Shown: positions 10,362-18,614, counted from the stretch's first letter. The stretch: DNA of 64,000 nt from Oribacterium sp. P6A1 (GCF_000702885.1 NZ_JNKO01000001.1:186001-250000), one strand, 5' to 3'. The notes: a model not told the origin generated them from the sequence alone. Numbers and translations are program-made.

Positions 10362-10456
10362 TTTCAGAAAATTCCGTGTTAACTGCACTAAGTCTTACTT
10401 GTTGAAAGAACTGCCTGCTCTTTATCGGATGTATGAGGCACACTACATATGCATGG

Positions 10457-10489
10457 AAAATGCGGCAGGGACATGTCCCGCCGCATTTT
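10457..10489 (+). terminator. terminator after uvrB
   Basis: AAAATGCGGC-a-GGGACATGTCCC-GCCGCATTTT forms a near-perfect palindrome 95 bp after the uvrB stop, ending in TTTT. Confidence 0.8.
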
Positions 10490-10522
10490 CCGTATCATTT
10501 TGCACCCCACCGCATTTTCACG

Positions 10523-10551
10523 AAAAAAGAGGGTCGCACCCGCAACCCTCT
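10523..10551 (-). terminator. terminator after the RpiR-type regulator gene
   Basis: On the minus strand AGAGGGT (loop TGCGGGTGCG) ACCCTCT is followed by TTTTT, 10 bp past the regulator's stop codon. Confidence 0.85.
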
Positions 10552-10560
10552 AAACTGAAA

Positions 10561-11421
10561 TCACATATAGTTCTTGTCCTTCACCGCATCCCTTGTCTTA
10601 TCCCAGGTGGGCTTGCACTTCTTGTAGTGTCTCCTGTAATACTCACTGTACATTACATCCACAAGGAAAAGCTGGGAAATCTCCGCGGAAGTTGAACCAT
10701 CCTGAAGGGTACCCTCATTGGCACCGCAAAGAAGAAGAATATCCGCATACTGGGTAAGCTGTGACTTCGTGAACCTGGTGATAACTATGGTTCTGGCTCC
10801 GGCCTTCTTTGCAGACTTTGCAATCTCAACAGTATCCTTTGTGGAACCGGAATATGAGAAAATAAGTGCTACATCATTGCTGGTAAGAGTGGAGGCCATA
10901 ATAAGCTGCATATGAGCATCCATATTACATGCCACCTTAGGCTCGATACGAAGGAATTTGTTCATGGCCTTCATAGCAGTAAGCATAGAGGTTCCGACTC
11001 CGAAAAATACTATACGTTTTGCATCCGTAAGAGCATTCATGGCCTCAGTCATCTGCTTGCTGTCGATAAGAGAATATGTTTCCTGAATAGCGGAGATATT
11101 CTCAGAAAGAACCTTCTTGGCAAGTTCAGCTATATCATCTTCCAATGTAATGGTCTTGTCCTCTGTGACTGAAAGTGAAGAATCATTGGACCTCATGCTA
11201 AGAGACAGCATCATCTTGAATTCCTGATATCCCTTTACATTCATGGTCTTACAAAATCTGAAAACAGATGTATCACCAACATCACAGGCTTCGGCCAGAT
11301 CAGAAATAGACATAAATAGCACCTGTCTCGGATTTGCCAAAATATAATCTGCGACCTTTTTCTCAGCCTTGGTAAATTGATTATATGCTGAACGAATTTT
11401 AGTAATGTAATCCTCCTGCAT
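10561..11421 (-). CDS. RpiR/MurR-family transcriptional regulator
   Basis: A 286-residue regulator. The N-terminal RpiR helix-turn-helix (residues ~1-77) is visible in FTKAEKKVADYILANP, the first helices, and MSISDLAEACDVGDTSVFRFCKTM, the recognition part. A SIS phosphosugar-binding domain (about 110-260) contains RIVFFGVGTS, LIFSYSGSTKDTVEIAKSAKKAG and ITRFTKSQL. Such proteins sense sugar phosphates or amino-sugar phosphates. No sugar operon is adjacent, so its target is not evident; it is monocistronic with its own promoter and terminator. Function beyond family is not assignable. Confidence 0.9.
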   Translation of the reverse strand: MQEDYITKIRSAYNQFTKAEKKVADYILANPRQVLFMSISDLAEACDVGDTSVFRFCKTMNVKGYQEFKMMLSLSMRSNDSSLSVTEDKTITLEDDIAELAKKVLSENISAIQETYSLIDSKQMTEAMNALTDAKRIVFFGVGTSMLTAMKAMNKFLRIEPKVACNMDAHMQLIMASTLTSNDVALIFSYSGSTKDTVEIAKSAKKAGARTIVITRFTKSQLTQYADILLLCGANEGTLQDGSTSAEISQLFLVDVMYSEYYRRHYKKCKPTWDKTRDAVKDKNYM

Positions 11422-11486
11422 CGCTTTCTCCTCTCAAAGTGTCAAATTGCAAACACAACAAAAAAACGAAATTAAATTCTTGAATT

Positions 11487-11515
11487 ATCATAGCATGAGC
11501 GAAAATTTATTTCAA
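11487..11515 (-). promoter_or_regulatory. promoter of the RpiR-type regulator gene
   Basis: Minus strand TTGAAA (11510-11515), a 17-bp spacer and TATGAT (11487-11492), 65 bp upstream of the start codon. Confidence 0.7.
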
Positions 11516-11583
11516 TTAAAAGAATATTAAAAAATATCACTTTCATTTTGATTATTAGAATTTTACTTACGTTTATTCACGGC

Positions 11584-11612
11584 TTGTATTTTTGAACTTT
11601 ATGCCTTATAAT
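11584..11612 (+). promoter_or_regulatory. promoter of tRNA-Arg
   Basis: TTGTAT (11584-11589), 17 bp, TATAAT (11607-11612), about 28 bp before the mature tRNA 5' end. Confidence 0.75.
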
Positions 11613-11640
11613 TAGGCAGTTGATATTTCAATTTAATATT

Positions 11641-11713
11641 GTTTCTATAGCTTAACAGGATAGAGCGCAGGCCTCCGACGCCTGTAGTGACGGTTCGAGT
11701 CCGTCTAGGAACA
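11641..11713 (+). tRNA. tRNA-Arg (anticodon CCG)
   Basis: A complete cloverleaf. The acceptor stem is GTTTCTA/TAGGAAC with one G-U pair, the D-stem is GCTT/GAGC, and the anticodon stem is CAGGC/GCCTG with loop CTCCGAC. The T-arm is GACGG-TTCGAGT-CCGTC and the discriminator is A. Anticodon CCG reads the CGG codon. No CCA is encoded beyond the A/C start. It is a single tRNA gene with its own promoter and terminator. Confidence 0.93.
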
Positions 11714-11714
11714 G

Positions 11715-11747
11715 AAAAACCCTGAATCTTCCGATTCAGGGTTTTTT
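11715..11747 (+). terminator. terminator of tRNA-Arg
   Basis: AAAAACCCTGAATC-ttcc-GATTCAGGGTTTTTT, immediately 3' of the tRNA. Confidence 0.9.
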
Positions 11748-11804
11748 CGTCAAAATCTGTCACCTGTTCAACCTGTTTGCAGGAAGTTACATATTACATC
11801 CAAA

Positions 11805-11844
11805 GTGAAATCGGGTTCGGAGCTTCTCTCTTACCCGATTTCAC
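11805..11844 (-). terminator. hairpin after the SPFH gene
   Basis: GTGAAATCGGGT (11805-11816) pairs perfectly with ACCCGATTTCAC (11833-11844) around a 16-nt loop, 34 bp past the SPFH stop. The trailing T-run on the minus strand is short (TTT), so termination efficiency is uncertain. Confidence 0.6.
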
Positions 11845-11877
11845 ACATAGTGTATTACCTTTTAATACCTAAACCAA

Positions 11878-13170
11878 TCAAGGTCTCCTGGTGCCGCAGT
11901 TTGTACAGAAATTACCTGTATTTTCTGTTCCGCACTCAGGGCAGAACCAGTTAGCCGGCTTTGGTCTTGGCTTTCCGCAGTTGGTACAGAAGTTTCCGTT
12001 ATTGCTGCTTCCGCACTCACATGTCCAGCCTCCTGCCTGCATCTTAGGAGCTTCAGCTCCACCTGTCGCACCTGCTGCACCTACAACTCCCTGAGGAGCA
12101 GTCTGAGGTGCCTGGCCCATAGGAGCTCCCTGAGGCATCTGACCCTGCTGCATCTGATTCTGCTGAGCCATGCCGTAAAGATTGTTCATGTTCATGCCGC
12201 CTGCCATGTTTGCCATGTTCATGCCGGCAAATGCCATCATAGGACCTGTGCTTGTATTGTTGGCAGCATCCTTCATTGCCTGAGCCTGAGCAGCTGCAAG
12301 TGTAGCACCTGCCATACTAGGATCACGAAGTGTGGCATTGAGCTGAAGGGTCTGGATCTTCTGAGCATCCTCATCGGAGATGGTTGCCGAACTGAGTCCG
12401 AAGGCAGCGATCTCTACGCCGTAGTTCTTTCCCCATGTCTCTGTAAGATGTACATTAAGAGCTGCAGCAATATCATCTGCATGAGCCGGAAGCTCTGAAT
12501 AACGGATGCCCTTGGCGGATACATCTGCAAATGCAGGCTGAAGAGCTGTAAGAAGCTCAGACTTAAGCTGTGAATCGATACGGTCACGTGTGAACTCATC
12601 TGTTACATTGCCGCAGAGTTTCTTGTAGAAAAGAATAGGATCTGAGAGTCTGTAGCTGTATTCACCATGGCAGCGTACTCCGAACTCTACATCAAGATTG
12701 ATGTTCCTGTCGATAAGACGGAAAGGAATAGGATTCTGTGTTCCGTACTTGTTTCCGATGATATCCTTGGTGTTAAAGAAGTAGATTCTCTGATCTGTGG
12801 CTGTATCACCGCCGAATGCCACACGCTTTTTCCACTGGTTGAAGGAATCGATAATTCCCTTACCGAGTCCGCCGTAGAAAATAGAAGGCTCTGTTGATGA
12901 ATCCCATGTAAACTGTCCCGGCTCAGCACTGAATTCAACAATCGCACCGTTATCAACGATGATCATGCACTGTCCCTCATTTACAGCGATCACAGCTCCG
13001 TTTGAAATAAGATTGTCAGAACCCTTTGTGTTGAAATTGTTCTTTGCCTTGCGAGGTGTTCCCTTCTTCATCAGAACGTTCTCACTCATTGAGTCGCAAT
13101 AGAAGTATTCACGCCACTGATCGGCAAGAACGGTATTGATCGCACCCGCAGCAACCTGCAAAAGTCCCAT
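11878..13170 (-). CDS. SPFH-domain protein with C-terminal double zinc ribbon
   Basis: A 430-residue protein. The N-terminal SPFH/Band-7-like region (~20-270) belongs to the 'virion core protein/YdjI' branch, recognised from the opening ADQWREYFYCDSM and the segment FRLIDRNINLDVEFGVRCHGEYSYRL. A linker of about 90 residues rich in Met, Gln, Ala and Gly follows (340-375). Two zinc ribbons close the protein: CECGSSNNGNFCTNCGKPRP and CPECGTENTGNFCTNCGTRRP. No membrane helix is seen. Family members are thought to scaffold membranes or stress complexes; a precise function is not known. The gene is monocistronic with a strong promoter. Confidence 0.85.
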   Translation of the reverse strand: MGLLQVAAGAINTVLADQWREYFYCDSMSENVLMKKGTPRKAKNNFNTKGSDNLISNGAVIAVNEGQCMIIVDNGAIVEFSAEPGQFTWDSSTEPSIFYGGLGKGIIDSFNQWKKRVAFGGDTATDQRIYFFNTKDIIGNKYGTQNPIPFRLIDRNINLDVEFGVRCHGEYSYRLSDPILFYKKLCGNVTDEFTRDRIDSQLKSELLTALQPAFADVSAKGIRYSELPAHADDIAAALNVHLTETWGKNYGVEIAAFGLSSATISDEDAQKIQTLQLNATLRDPSMAGATLAAAQAQAMKDAANNTSTGPMMAFAGMNMANMAGGMNMNNLYGMAQQNQMQQGQMPQGAPMGQAPQTAPQGVVGAAGATGGAEAPKMQAGGWTCECGSSNNGNFCTNCGKPRPKPANWFCPECGTENTGNFCTNCGTRRP

Positions 13171-13268
13171 AAAACTTCCTCCTCTAAACTATATAATCTC
13201 TTGTGGGTTAAGAAGCTCGAAGATCATGGCATAAATACACAACCCGAAACTTTTTCCCTTTGTCATTT

Positions 13269-13297
13269 ATTATAAAACAATTTTTTTCCGCTAACAA
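13269..13297 (-). promoter_or_regulatory. promoter of the SPFH gene
   Basis: Minus strand TTGTTA (13292-13297), 17 bp, TATAAT (13269-13274), about 100 bp upstream of the start. Confidence 0.75.
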
Positions 13298-13379
13298 TAA
13301 TAGATACTTTCAATATTTTCACTTTCGAATAAATCTTTCTTTTTTTACTCATATTGAAATTATGGGGAAATTTCATATC

Positions 13380-13584
13380 CTATGATATAATGATATAAGT
13401 GTCATAAGTCTTCCTCCACTTGTGCTTGCACAAAAGTGGAGGATAGACTTCATGACACGCCCCACATGGAGCACGAAAGGACGATTTATCGGCCTGAGAG
13501 TGCGGAATGTGGGATGAACGCGAGAGCGCATAGCGCGAAGCGGTCCTATATCGACTTTTGCCACTCACGTTTTTTATATCATAG
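13380..13584 (+). promoter_or_regulatory. candidate structured leader (or TIR-bounded insert) upstream of luxS
   Basis: An extended -10 box TGATATAAT (13383-13391) predicts transcription from about 13398. The RNA would then start with a long hairpin: GTGTCAT (13399-13405) pairs with ATGACAC (13452-13458), continuing inward through AGTC/GACT and CCTCCACTT/AAGTGGAGG to a GTGC/GCAC cap. A second domain has CCCACAT (13461-13467) with ATGTGGG (13507-13513), inside it GCAC/GTGC and GG-a-CGA-ttta-TCG-g-CC. Further GC-rich hairpins (CGC-GAGA-GCG; GCGC-ATA-GCGC) follow, then T6 and the luxS ribosome site. An 11-bp perfect inverted repeat (13380-13390 and 13574-13584) flanks it all. It matches no riboswitch class I know, including SAM and SAH types. 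Confidence 0.55.
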
Positions 13585-13602
13585 AAAAAAAGGAGAATTA
13601 CC

Positions 13603-14127
13603 ATGGATCTGATACCAAGCTTTTCCGTTGACCATACCAAGATCATTCCCGGCATCTTCACCAGCAGAGTTGATGATGTGAATGGTTCAAAGATCACCAC
13701 TTATGACATAAGAGTCACAAAACCCAATGTTGAGCCTGCTGTTGATGTAGCCGCCATGCATTCACTTGAGCATATCATCGCAACATATTTAAGGAACGAT
13801 CCTGAGTGGAAGGATGAAGTCATTTACTGGGGTCCCATGGGATGCCTTACAGGTTTCTATCTCATCCTTAAGGGCAGCCGTGCACCTAAGGAAATATTCG
13901 ATCTTCTCTACAGAGCTTTTGACTCCGTGAAGAACTCCGAAGAGGTACCGGGATCAACAGCCGAAAACTGCGGAAACTGCCTCATGCATAATCTTCCTAT
14001 AGCCAAGTGGCATGCAGCTAAATTCGCCGCTTATTTAAAGGAGAACGAAAACAACGATCTTATCTTCGAGTATCCTAAGACAGAAAGACTCGTCACAGAT
14101 GACGGCCGTCAGTTCTTCGATTCATAA
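13603..14127 (+). CDS. luxS: S-ribosylhomocysteine lyase
   Basis: A 174-residue LuxS. It cleaves S-ribosylhomocysteine to homocysteine and DPD, the autoinducer-2 precursor, as part of the activated methyl cycle. The metal ligands are H53 and H57 in MHSLEHIIATYL and C126 in ENCGNCLMHN. The catalytic Cys is C81 in YWGPMGCLTGFY. The length is typical. The ribosome site AAAGGAG lies 7 nt before ATG. No pfs/mtnN or met genes are adjacent. It is monocistronic, with a bidirectional terminator downstream. Expression may be governed by the folded leader just upstream. Confidence 0.96.
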   Translation: MDLIPSFSVDHTKIIPGIFTSRVDDVNGSKITTYDIRVTKPNVEPAVDVAAMHSLEHIIATYLRNDPEWKDEVIYWGPMGCLTGFYLILKGSRAPKEIFDLLYRAFDSVKNSEEVPGSTAENCGNCLMHNLPIAKWHAAKFAAYLKENENNDLIFEYPKTERLVTDDGRQFFDS

Positions 14128-14262
14128 GGTATTTTTAATCCGAAAGTTTTATTACATATTGAGAAGTAACCGGAACATGCCGTAAAAACTTTAATATTTT
14201 CATCCGCTTCAAAGAATTCATGATTTACAAAGAAAGCTAATGAAATAAAGACTTTAAACATT

Positions 14263-14307
14263 AAAAAACTCTCCTGAAGGTTCTTAATTCCTTCAGAAGA
14301 GTTTTTT
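14263..14307. terminator. bidirectional terminator between luxS and the secreted GH-like gene
   Basis: AAAAAACTCT-c-CTGAAGG (loop) CCTTCAG-a-AGAGTTTTTT, with A- and T-runs on both sides. It serves luxS and the convergent gene. Confidence 0.88.
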
Positions 14308-14370
14308 CTTTATATGCAATTCTATTTTATTTACAAAAACACGTTTACCGGATCAATGCTTCCGGGCGCC

Positions 14371-16182
14371 TTATAAATGGAATCCCGGTATCACATCCGA
14401 CCAGTCATTGATTCCTATGACCGCCTTTGCAAATTCCGAAACCTGCAGGGAACTTGCCGGATCATCTATAAATTTAAACACCTCTCTTGCCGGCTTTGCA
14501 AGAAGCAGTCCATCTGAGCCTGTAGTTGAGAGTCCGAAGTAAAGACCGTCCTTTGTCTCTCCTGCGTTATCTAGCTGACGGGAAAGCATATAGGCATCGA
14601 TATCAGGATTGTTCTCAACGATGTAGTGACCGTAGGCAACTGCAGCAGCCTGTTCTGTCTGTGCATCCTTGCTGAGATTCTTTACAGAACTAAATCCCTG
14701 CTCTGTCATGAAAATGTTTCTGACGGAACCGTTATTGTCAAGCATCTGAGCGTTATGCATATAGTTTGTAAGTACACTAAGATTGATGTAGCTTACAACA
14801 GGCGATGTCACATCCTGTGTGACCTTTCCGGATGACTCATCATCCCAGAAAACAGGGTCAGTCAGAGGATACGGGTAAGGATGTATGGCGAGAGCCCAGT
14901 TGGTTCTTCCCTCTTCCTCATCGAGAGAAGCGAAGGTATCGAGTACGTCCTTTCCGGGATACTTTCTTACAGAGCCTGACTCTGTAGGAATAGTCCAATA
15001 GTAATCCAGTGAGAACATAACGTTGTCATTGGCAGAAACCGACTTTATGGCATTGTAAAATACCCTGAAGGTCCTCTGGAAGATTCTTGTGTATTCCTCT
15101 ACTGCATAATTTCCAACATAATTCCAGAACTGATTGTTTATCTCGTTTCCTATTACCCAGTTTGTGATCTTTCCATGGCTGTTATGACCGTTATATCTGT
15201 TGGCAAGGAAGGAAGCCATGGCCTTCACCATTTGGAATCCTTCCTCTGTTTCAACATTGAAACCATAGTACAGTGCTGCATCTTGGGACTGAACGGCAGT
15301 TCCCGGTCTGTACAGATCAGGCTGCTGGCTGTTCCAGCCGTTGACTATTCCTGCAGTAACCGCTATTCCGCTGGCACTGAGCCGGTTTATCTCCTGATCC
15401 AGCTGATTTATAAGACCTGAGTCAAAGGAATAAGTTTTTCCCTCAAAGCTGTAATTTATGCCGCTGCCGAAAAGCTGGCTTGTGGTTATGGCTATGAACG
15501 CATGCTTAATGTTAAGGTCGATGGCATCATCTATAATATTGGGGTCAACCATCAGACCCTTCTTTCCGAGGTTAAGAGCCGGACTCTGGTCAGCGGCTAT
15601 AGCCTCCGGGTTCGATATATAGCATCTGTTCGACACGATGTAGTATCCGTCTTTATGAGGTACGGCAAGCACGAAAGCATCATAAAGTCTGTTGCTTCCA
15701 TCCTCCCTGAAAAGATCCACCGTAAAGGTCAGCTTTCCGTCACTGATGTTTCTGGATACAAGATAATCATTTCTGCCGGAAAGATCCGTCTCGTATGGTT
15801 TCATATCAAAGAGATAAACCTCATTGACCTGACCTGCAATTGCCGATGCATCAACAGTTACGTTTATCTTTGTCGGATCGTAAGGATTAAGTGTTACGCT
15901 TTTAACTCCCGCATAGCCTGAGACTACCGTAGAAGCATTGAGGGAATCCCTGGTTGTATAGTCAATTTTATAACTGTATGCGGTTTTTGAAGCTGATGTT
16001 CCGGGTTCATAACCTGTTGATGCTGAAGCTGTCACTGATGTACCTGCTACAGGCCCATTCACTGAATTAACATCCACTCCTCTTCCCACAACATCTGCAA
16101 AGACTGAAGTTCCTGAAGCAGTCATGATGACTCCGGTCAAAAGCAGAGTGAGCATACTCTTTTTATTTAGTTTTAATGTCAT
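14371..16182 (-). CDS. secreted glycoside-hydrolase-like protein (DUF5722-like, clan GH-A fold)
   Basis: A 603-residue protein with a cleavable signal peptide (KLNKKSM, hydrophobic core, TSVFA-D at about residue 30). Residues ~60-190 form a beta-rich N-terminal domain. Residues ~205-570 look like a (beta/alpha)8 barrel. NWVIGNEINN gives a candidate acid/base E347, and IFMTEQGFSS gives a candidate nucleophile E494. HPYPYPL (434-440) is typical of the barrel interior. From memory the sequence resembles the DUF5722 family; the substrate is unknown. There is no anchor motif, so it is probably released or wall-associated. A small secreted protein gene lies just upstream on the same strand but behind its own terminator. 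Confidence 0.75.
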   Translation of the reverse strand: MTLKLNKKSMLTLLLTGVIMTASGTSVFADVVGRGVDVNSVNGPVAGTSVTASASTGYEPGTSASKTAYSYKIDYTTRDSLNASTVVSGYAGVKSVTLNPYDPTKINVTVDASAIAGQVNEVYLFDMKPYETDLSGRNDYLVSRNISDGKLTFTVDLFREDGSNRLYDAFVLAVPHKDGYYIVSNRCYISNPEAIAADQSPALNLGKKGLMVDPNIIDDAIDLNIKHAFIAITTSQLFGSGINYSFEGKTYSFDSGLINQLDQEINRLSASGIAVTAGIVNGWNSQQPDLYRPGTAVQSQDAALYYGFNVETEEGFQMVKAMASFLANRYNGHNSHGKITNWVIGNEINNQFWNYVGNYAVEEYTRIFQRTFRVFYNAIKSVSANDNVMFSLDYYWTIPTESGSVRKYPGKDVLDTFASLDEEEGRTNWALAIHPYPYPLTDPVFWDDESSGKVTQDVTSPVVSYINLSVLTNYMHNAQMLDNNGSVRNIFMTEQGFSSVKNLSKDAQTEQAAAVAYGHYIVENNPDIDAYMLSRQLDNAGETKDGLYFGLSTTGSDGLLLAKPAREVFKFIDDPASSLQVSEFAKAVIGINDWSDVIPGFHL

Positions 16183-16325
16183 TTACTTTTCCTTTCGATA
16201 AATCAATGAACTTCAAGGAAAGAGACCACTGCCTCCGCCCTTTGACTAAGGATAGCATCATGGTTTTTTTCATCCTATAGCTTTTTTCTTAAGCTTAAAA
16301 ACCTTTTGATTAAGATTATAAAAAA

Positions 16326-16363
16326 GAACTACACAAAAGGATAAAGTTCCTTAAGTGTAGTTC
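16326..16363 (-). terminator. terminator after the 174-residue secreted protein gene
   Basis: GAACTACAC / GTGTAGTTC, a perfect 9-bp stem with a 20-nt loop, followed on the minus strand by TTTTTT. Confidence 0.85.
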
Positions 16364-16446
16364 GAATAAAATCACTTGTAATATAAGTCTGAAATATACG
16401 GAATCCCGAATACTCCCTCAAAAATCGTCATCTCTTCCCGGAAGTC

Positions 16447-16971
16447 TCATGCTTCTACAGAGTTTGCAATTTTTTTATAGGTATCTTCATCTACAAGTCC
16501 GAAATAGAAATCCTCATAGTTTTTATGGTCAGTTCCATAGTAAACTCTTACATCATAGCAGCGGTCCGTAAACCTGTATGCGGTACCGTCCTCCGCATCT
16601 TCCATGAACACATCCTCAGGAAGCATGGTGAGCTCCTCTCCCATACTTACCACCTTTTTCAGAACACGGTTTGAAACTCCCGCATCCTGTTCTTCCACAT
16701 ATTCATTGATGTAAAAAATCACATCCGCCTCTGAATAATATTCGGAAACCAGATGAAATGCGGCATTCTCGGAAACAATAAATGCTGTTTTATCCTTCTT
16801 TGTAACAGGATCGTTTACCTTGGAAACGATATGTTCACTGTCAACCACTATCTGTATGGGGCAGGCGGCGCCAACACCCTTAACGCTTGTCTGGGCAAAT
16901 GCCTGCAAACCAAGAGATACTGTAATCCCTGCTGCCGCAAACATGCACCTGATGATATTTTTCAATAGCAT
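16447..16971 (-). CDS. small secreted protein of unknown function
   Basis: 174 residues with a probable signal peptide (hydrophobic FAAAGITVSLGLQAFA, cleavage near residue 26 before QTSVKG). The mature part is mostly polar and contains AACPIQIVVDSEHIVSKVND and two beta-rich halves; a single Cys remains in each half. No recognised domain. It is expressed alone, since a strong terminator follows. The SD AAGGAG is 12 nt upstream of the ATG, rather far. It might act outside the cell with the GH-like protein downstream; this is proximity only. Confidence 0.65.
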   Translation of the reverse strand: MLLKNIIRCMFAAAGITVSLGLQAFAQTSVKGVGAACPIQIVVDSEHIVSKVNDPVTKKDKTAFIVSENAAFHLVSEYYSEADVIFYINEYVEEQDAGVSNRVLKKVVSMGEELTMLPEDVFMEDAEDGTAYRFTDRCYDVRVYYGTDHKNYEDFYFGLVDEDTYKKIANSVEA

Positions 16972-17069
16972 GAATGTACAAAGCTCCTTCTTAAGACTTC
17001 ATGTCAATAGTAAAAAACTACGATATGTAGGAATATTTAATCTTTTATACAATAGCATTATATGATAAA

Positions 17070-17097
17070 AGGCGGATTGAGACAACCCAATCCGCCT
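17070..17097 (-). terminator. terminator after tyrS
   Basis: AGGCGGATTG / CAATCCGCCT (10-bp stem, 8-nt loop) followed on the minus strand by TTTT, about 105 bp past the tyrS stop. Confidence 0.75.
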
Positions 17098-17201
17098 ATA
17101 TGTAAACTAAACTTAAGACTACGTAGATATTTGTGCAAAAAGCTTTAGAAAAATAACAGTACCCATAAGAAAGTTTTTATGAAAAAGAAAACTTATATCC
17201 A

Positions 17202-18422
17202 TCAGGAGAAGATCTTTACAAAATTCTTCTTGCCGCGCTGAACAACAACACCGTCCTTAAAATCCTCTGCTGTGTAAGATGTCTTAATATCTGTAACCTT
17301 TTCACCTGCTACCTGAACACCGCCCTGCTGAACATTCTGACGAGCCTCGGATCTTGACTTGGCTAGTCCTGAAACCGCAAGGATTCCGCAGATATCGATG
17401 GCACCGTCTCTGTAGTCCTCCGCCTTAAGAGTGTACTTCGGCATGTTCTCACTGTCACCACCGCCTACGAATATAGCCTTGGCAGCTGAGTCAGCCTTAT
17501 CAGCCTCTTCCTTTCCGTGAACAAGCTCAGTAAGTGAGTAAGCAAGTCTCTCCTTAGCCTTGTTAAGCTCTGCACCTTCCCACTTAGCCATCTCCTCAAT
17601 TTCAGAAAGAGGAATGAATGTAAGAAGTTTAAGGCACTTGATAACGTCAGCATCGTCTACATTTCTCCAGTACTGGTAGAAATCATAGGGAGTTGTCTTC
17701 TCAGGATCAAGCCATACAGCACCGCTTGCTGTCTTACCCATCTTCTTTCCTTCCTTGTTGGTAAGAAGTGTGATGGTAAGGGCGTGGGCATCCTTTGCTT
17801 CCTTCTTACGGATGAGCTCTGTTCCGGCAAGCATGTTTGACCACTGGTCATCACCGCCGAACTCCATATTACATCCGTAATCCTTGAAGAGACGATAGAA
17901 ATCATATCCCTGCATAAGCATGTATGAAAACTCAAGGAATGTAAGTCCCTGCTCCATACGATTAACGTAACATCTTGCACGAAGCATATCGTTTACCGAG
18001 AAGCAAGGTCCGATCTCACGCATAAAATCAAGGAAATTAAGATTTCTGAGCCAGTCGGCATTGTTCACAAGCATAGCCTTGCCTTCACCAAACTCGATAA
18101 AACGGCTCATCTGCTTCTTAAAGCACTCACAGTTATGATCGATCTGCTCGATAGTCATCATGGTACGCATGTCTGAACGTCCTGAAGGATCTCCTATCAT
18201 AGCTGTTCCGCCGCCTACAAGAGCTATAGGCTTGTTTCCGGCTTCCTGAAGACGCTTCATAAGTGTCAATGCCATAAAGTGTCCAACATGCAGAGAATCA
18301 GCAGTCGGATCAAAACCAATATAGAATGTAGCCTTACCGTTATTTACAAGCTCTTTGATTTCTTTCTCATTTGTCACCTGTGCGATCAGGCCTCTGGCTA
18401 CTAATTCTTCGTAAACACCCAT
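17202..18422 (-). CDS. tyrS: tyrosyl-tRNA synthetase
   Basis: A 406-residue class I aminoacyl-tRNA synthetase charging tRNA-Tyr. The HIGH-type motif is HVGH (DPTADSLHVGHFMAL) and the KMSKS-type loop is KMGKT. The tyrosine-binding segment LEFSYMLMQGYDFYRL is intact. A C-terminal S4 RNA-binding domain (SGLAKSRSEARQNVQQGGVQ) is present. The start at 18422 (MGVYEEL) is preferred over the longer frame because AAGGAG lies about 10 nt upstream and the extension is not conserved-looking. No T-box leader was seen, which is unusual for tyrS in Firmicutes. The neighbour upstream is a DAHP synthase, an aromatic pathway gene. Confidence 0.97.
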   Translation of the reverse strand: MGVYEELVARGLIAQVTNEKEIKELVNNGKATFYIGFDPTADSLHVGHFMALTLMKRLQEAGNKPIALVGGGTAMIGDPSGRSDMRTMMTIEQIDHNCECFKKQMSRFIEFGEGKAMLVNNADWLRNLNFLDFMREIGPCFSVNDMLRARCYVNRMEQGLTFLEFSYMLMQGYDFYRLFKDYGCNMEFGGDDQWSNMLAGTELIRKKEAKDAHALTITLLTNKEGKKMGKTASGAVWLDPEKTTPYDFYQYWRNVDDADVIKCLKLLTFIPLSEIEEMAKWEGAELNKAKERLAYSLTELVHGKEEADKADSAAKAIFVGGGDSENMPKYTLKAEDYRDGAIDICGILAVSGLAKSRSEARQNVQQGGVQVAGEKVTDIKTSYTAEDFKDGVVVQRGKKNFVKIFS

Positions 18423-18507
18423 CGAATTATTTCTCCTTACTGTTACTTTTAAATTCAGAGTAATCATAGCGCCAAAGGAATACGTTTCCTTTTGACCCTG
18501 GTTACAT

Positions 18508-18535
18508 ATTATACAATACCCCAAGCCAAATGCAA
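18508..18535 (-). promoter_or_regulatory. promoter of tyrS
   Basis: Minus strand TTGCAT (18530-18535), 16 bp, TATAAT (18508-18513). It is overlapped by a 9-bp perfect inverted repeat (18517-18525 and 18544-18552). Confidence 0.75.
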
Positions 18536-18552
18536 ACATTCAACTTGGGGTA
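18517..18552. promoter_or_regulatory. inverted repeat over the tyrS promoter
   Basis: TACCCCAAG (18517-18525) and CTTGGGGTA (18544-18552) are perfect complements with an 18-nt gap, flanking the -35 box. Either a repressor operator or a stem ending the upstream DAHP synthase transcript; there is no T-run, which favours the operator. Confidence 0.45.
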
Positions 18553-18614
18553 CGGTCATTTTACATTTTAATAAACATCACCGGAATCATCCGAAACTAT
18601 GTTTTAATACAATA

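Noticed and set aside
13380-13584. SAM-I or SAH riboswitch at luxS
   Set aside because: Conserved SAM-I cores and SAH motif stretches are absent; hence left as an unclassified leader.
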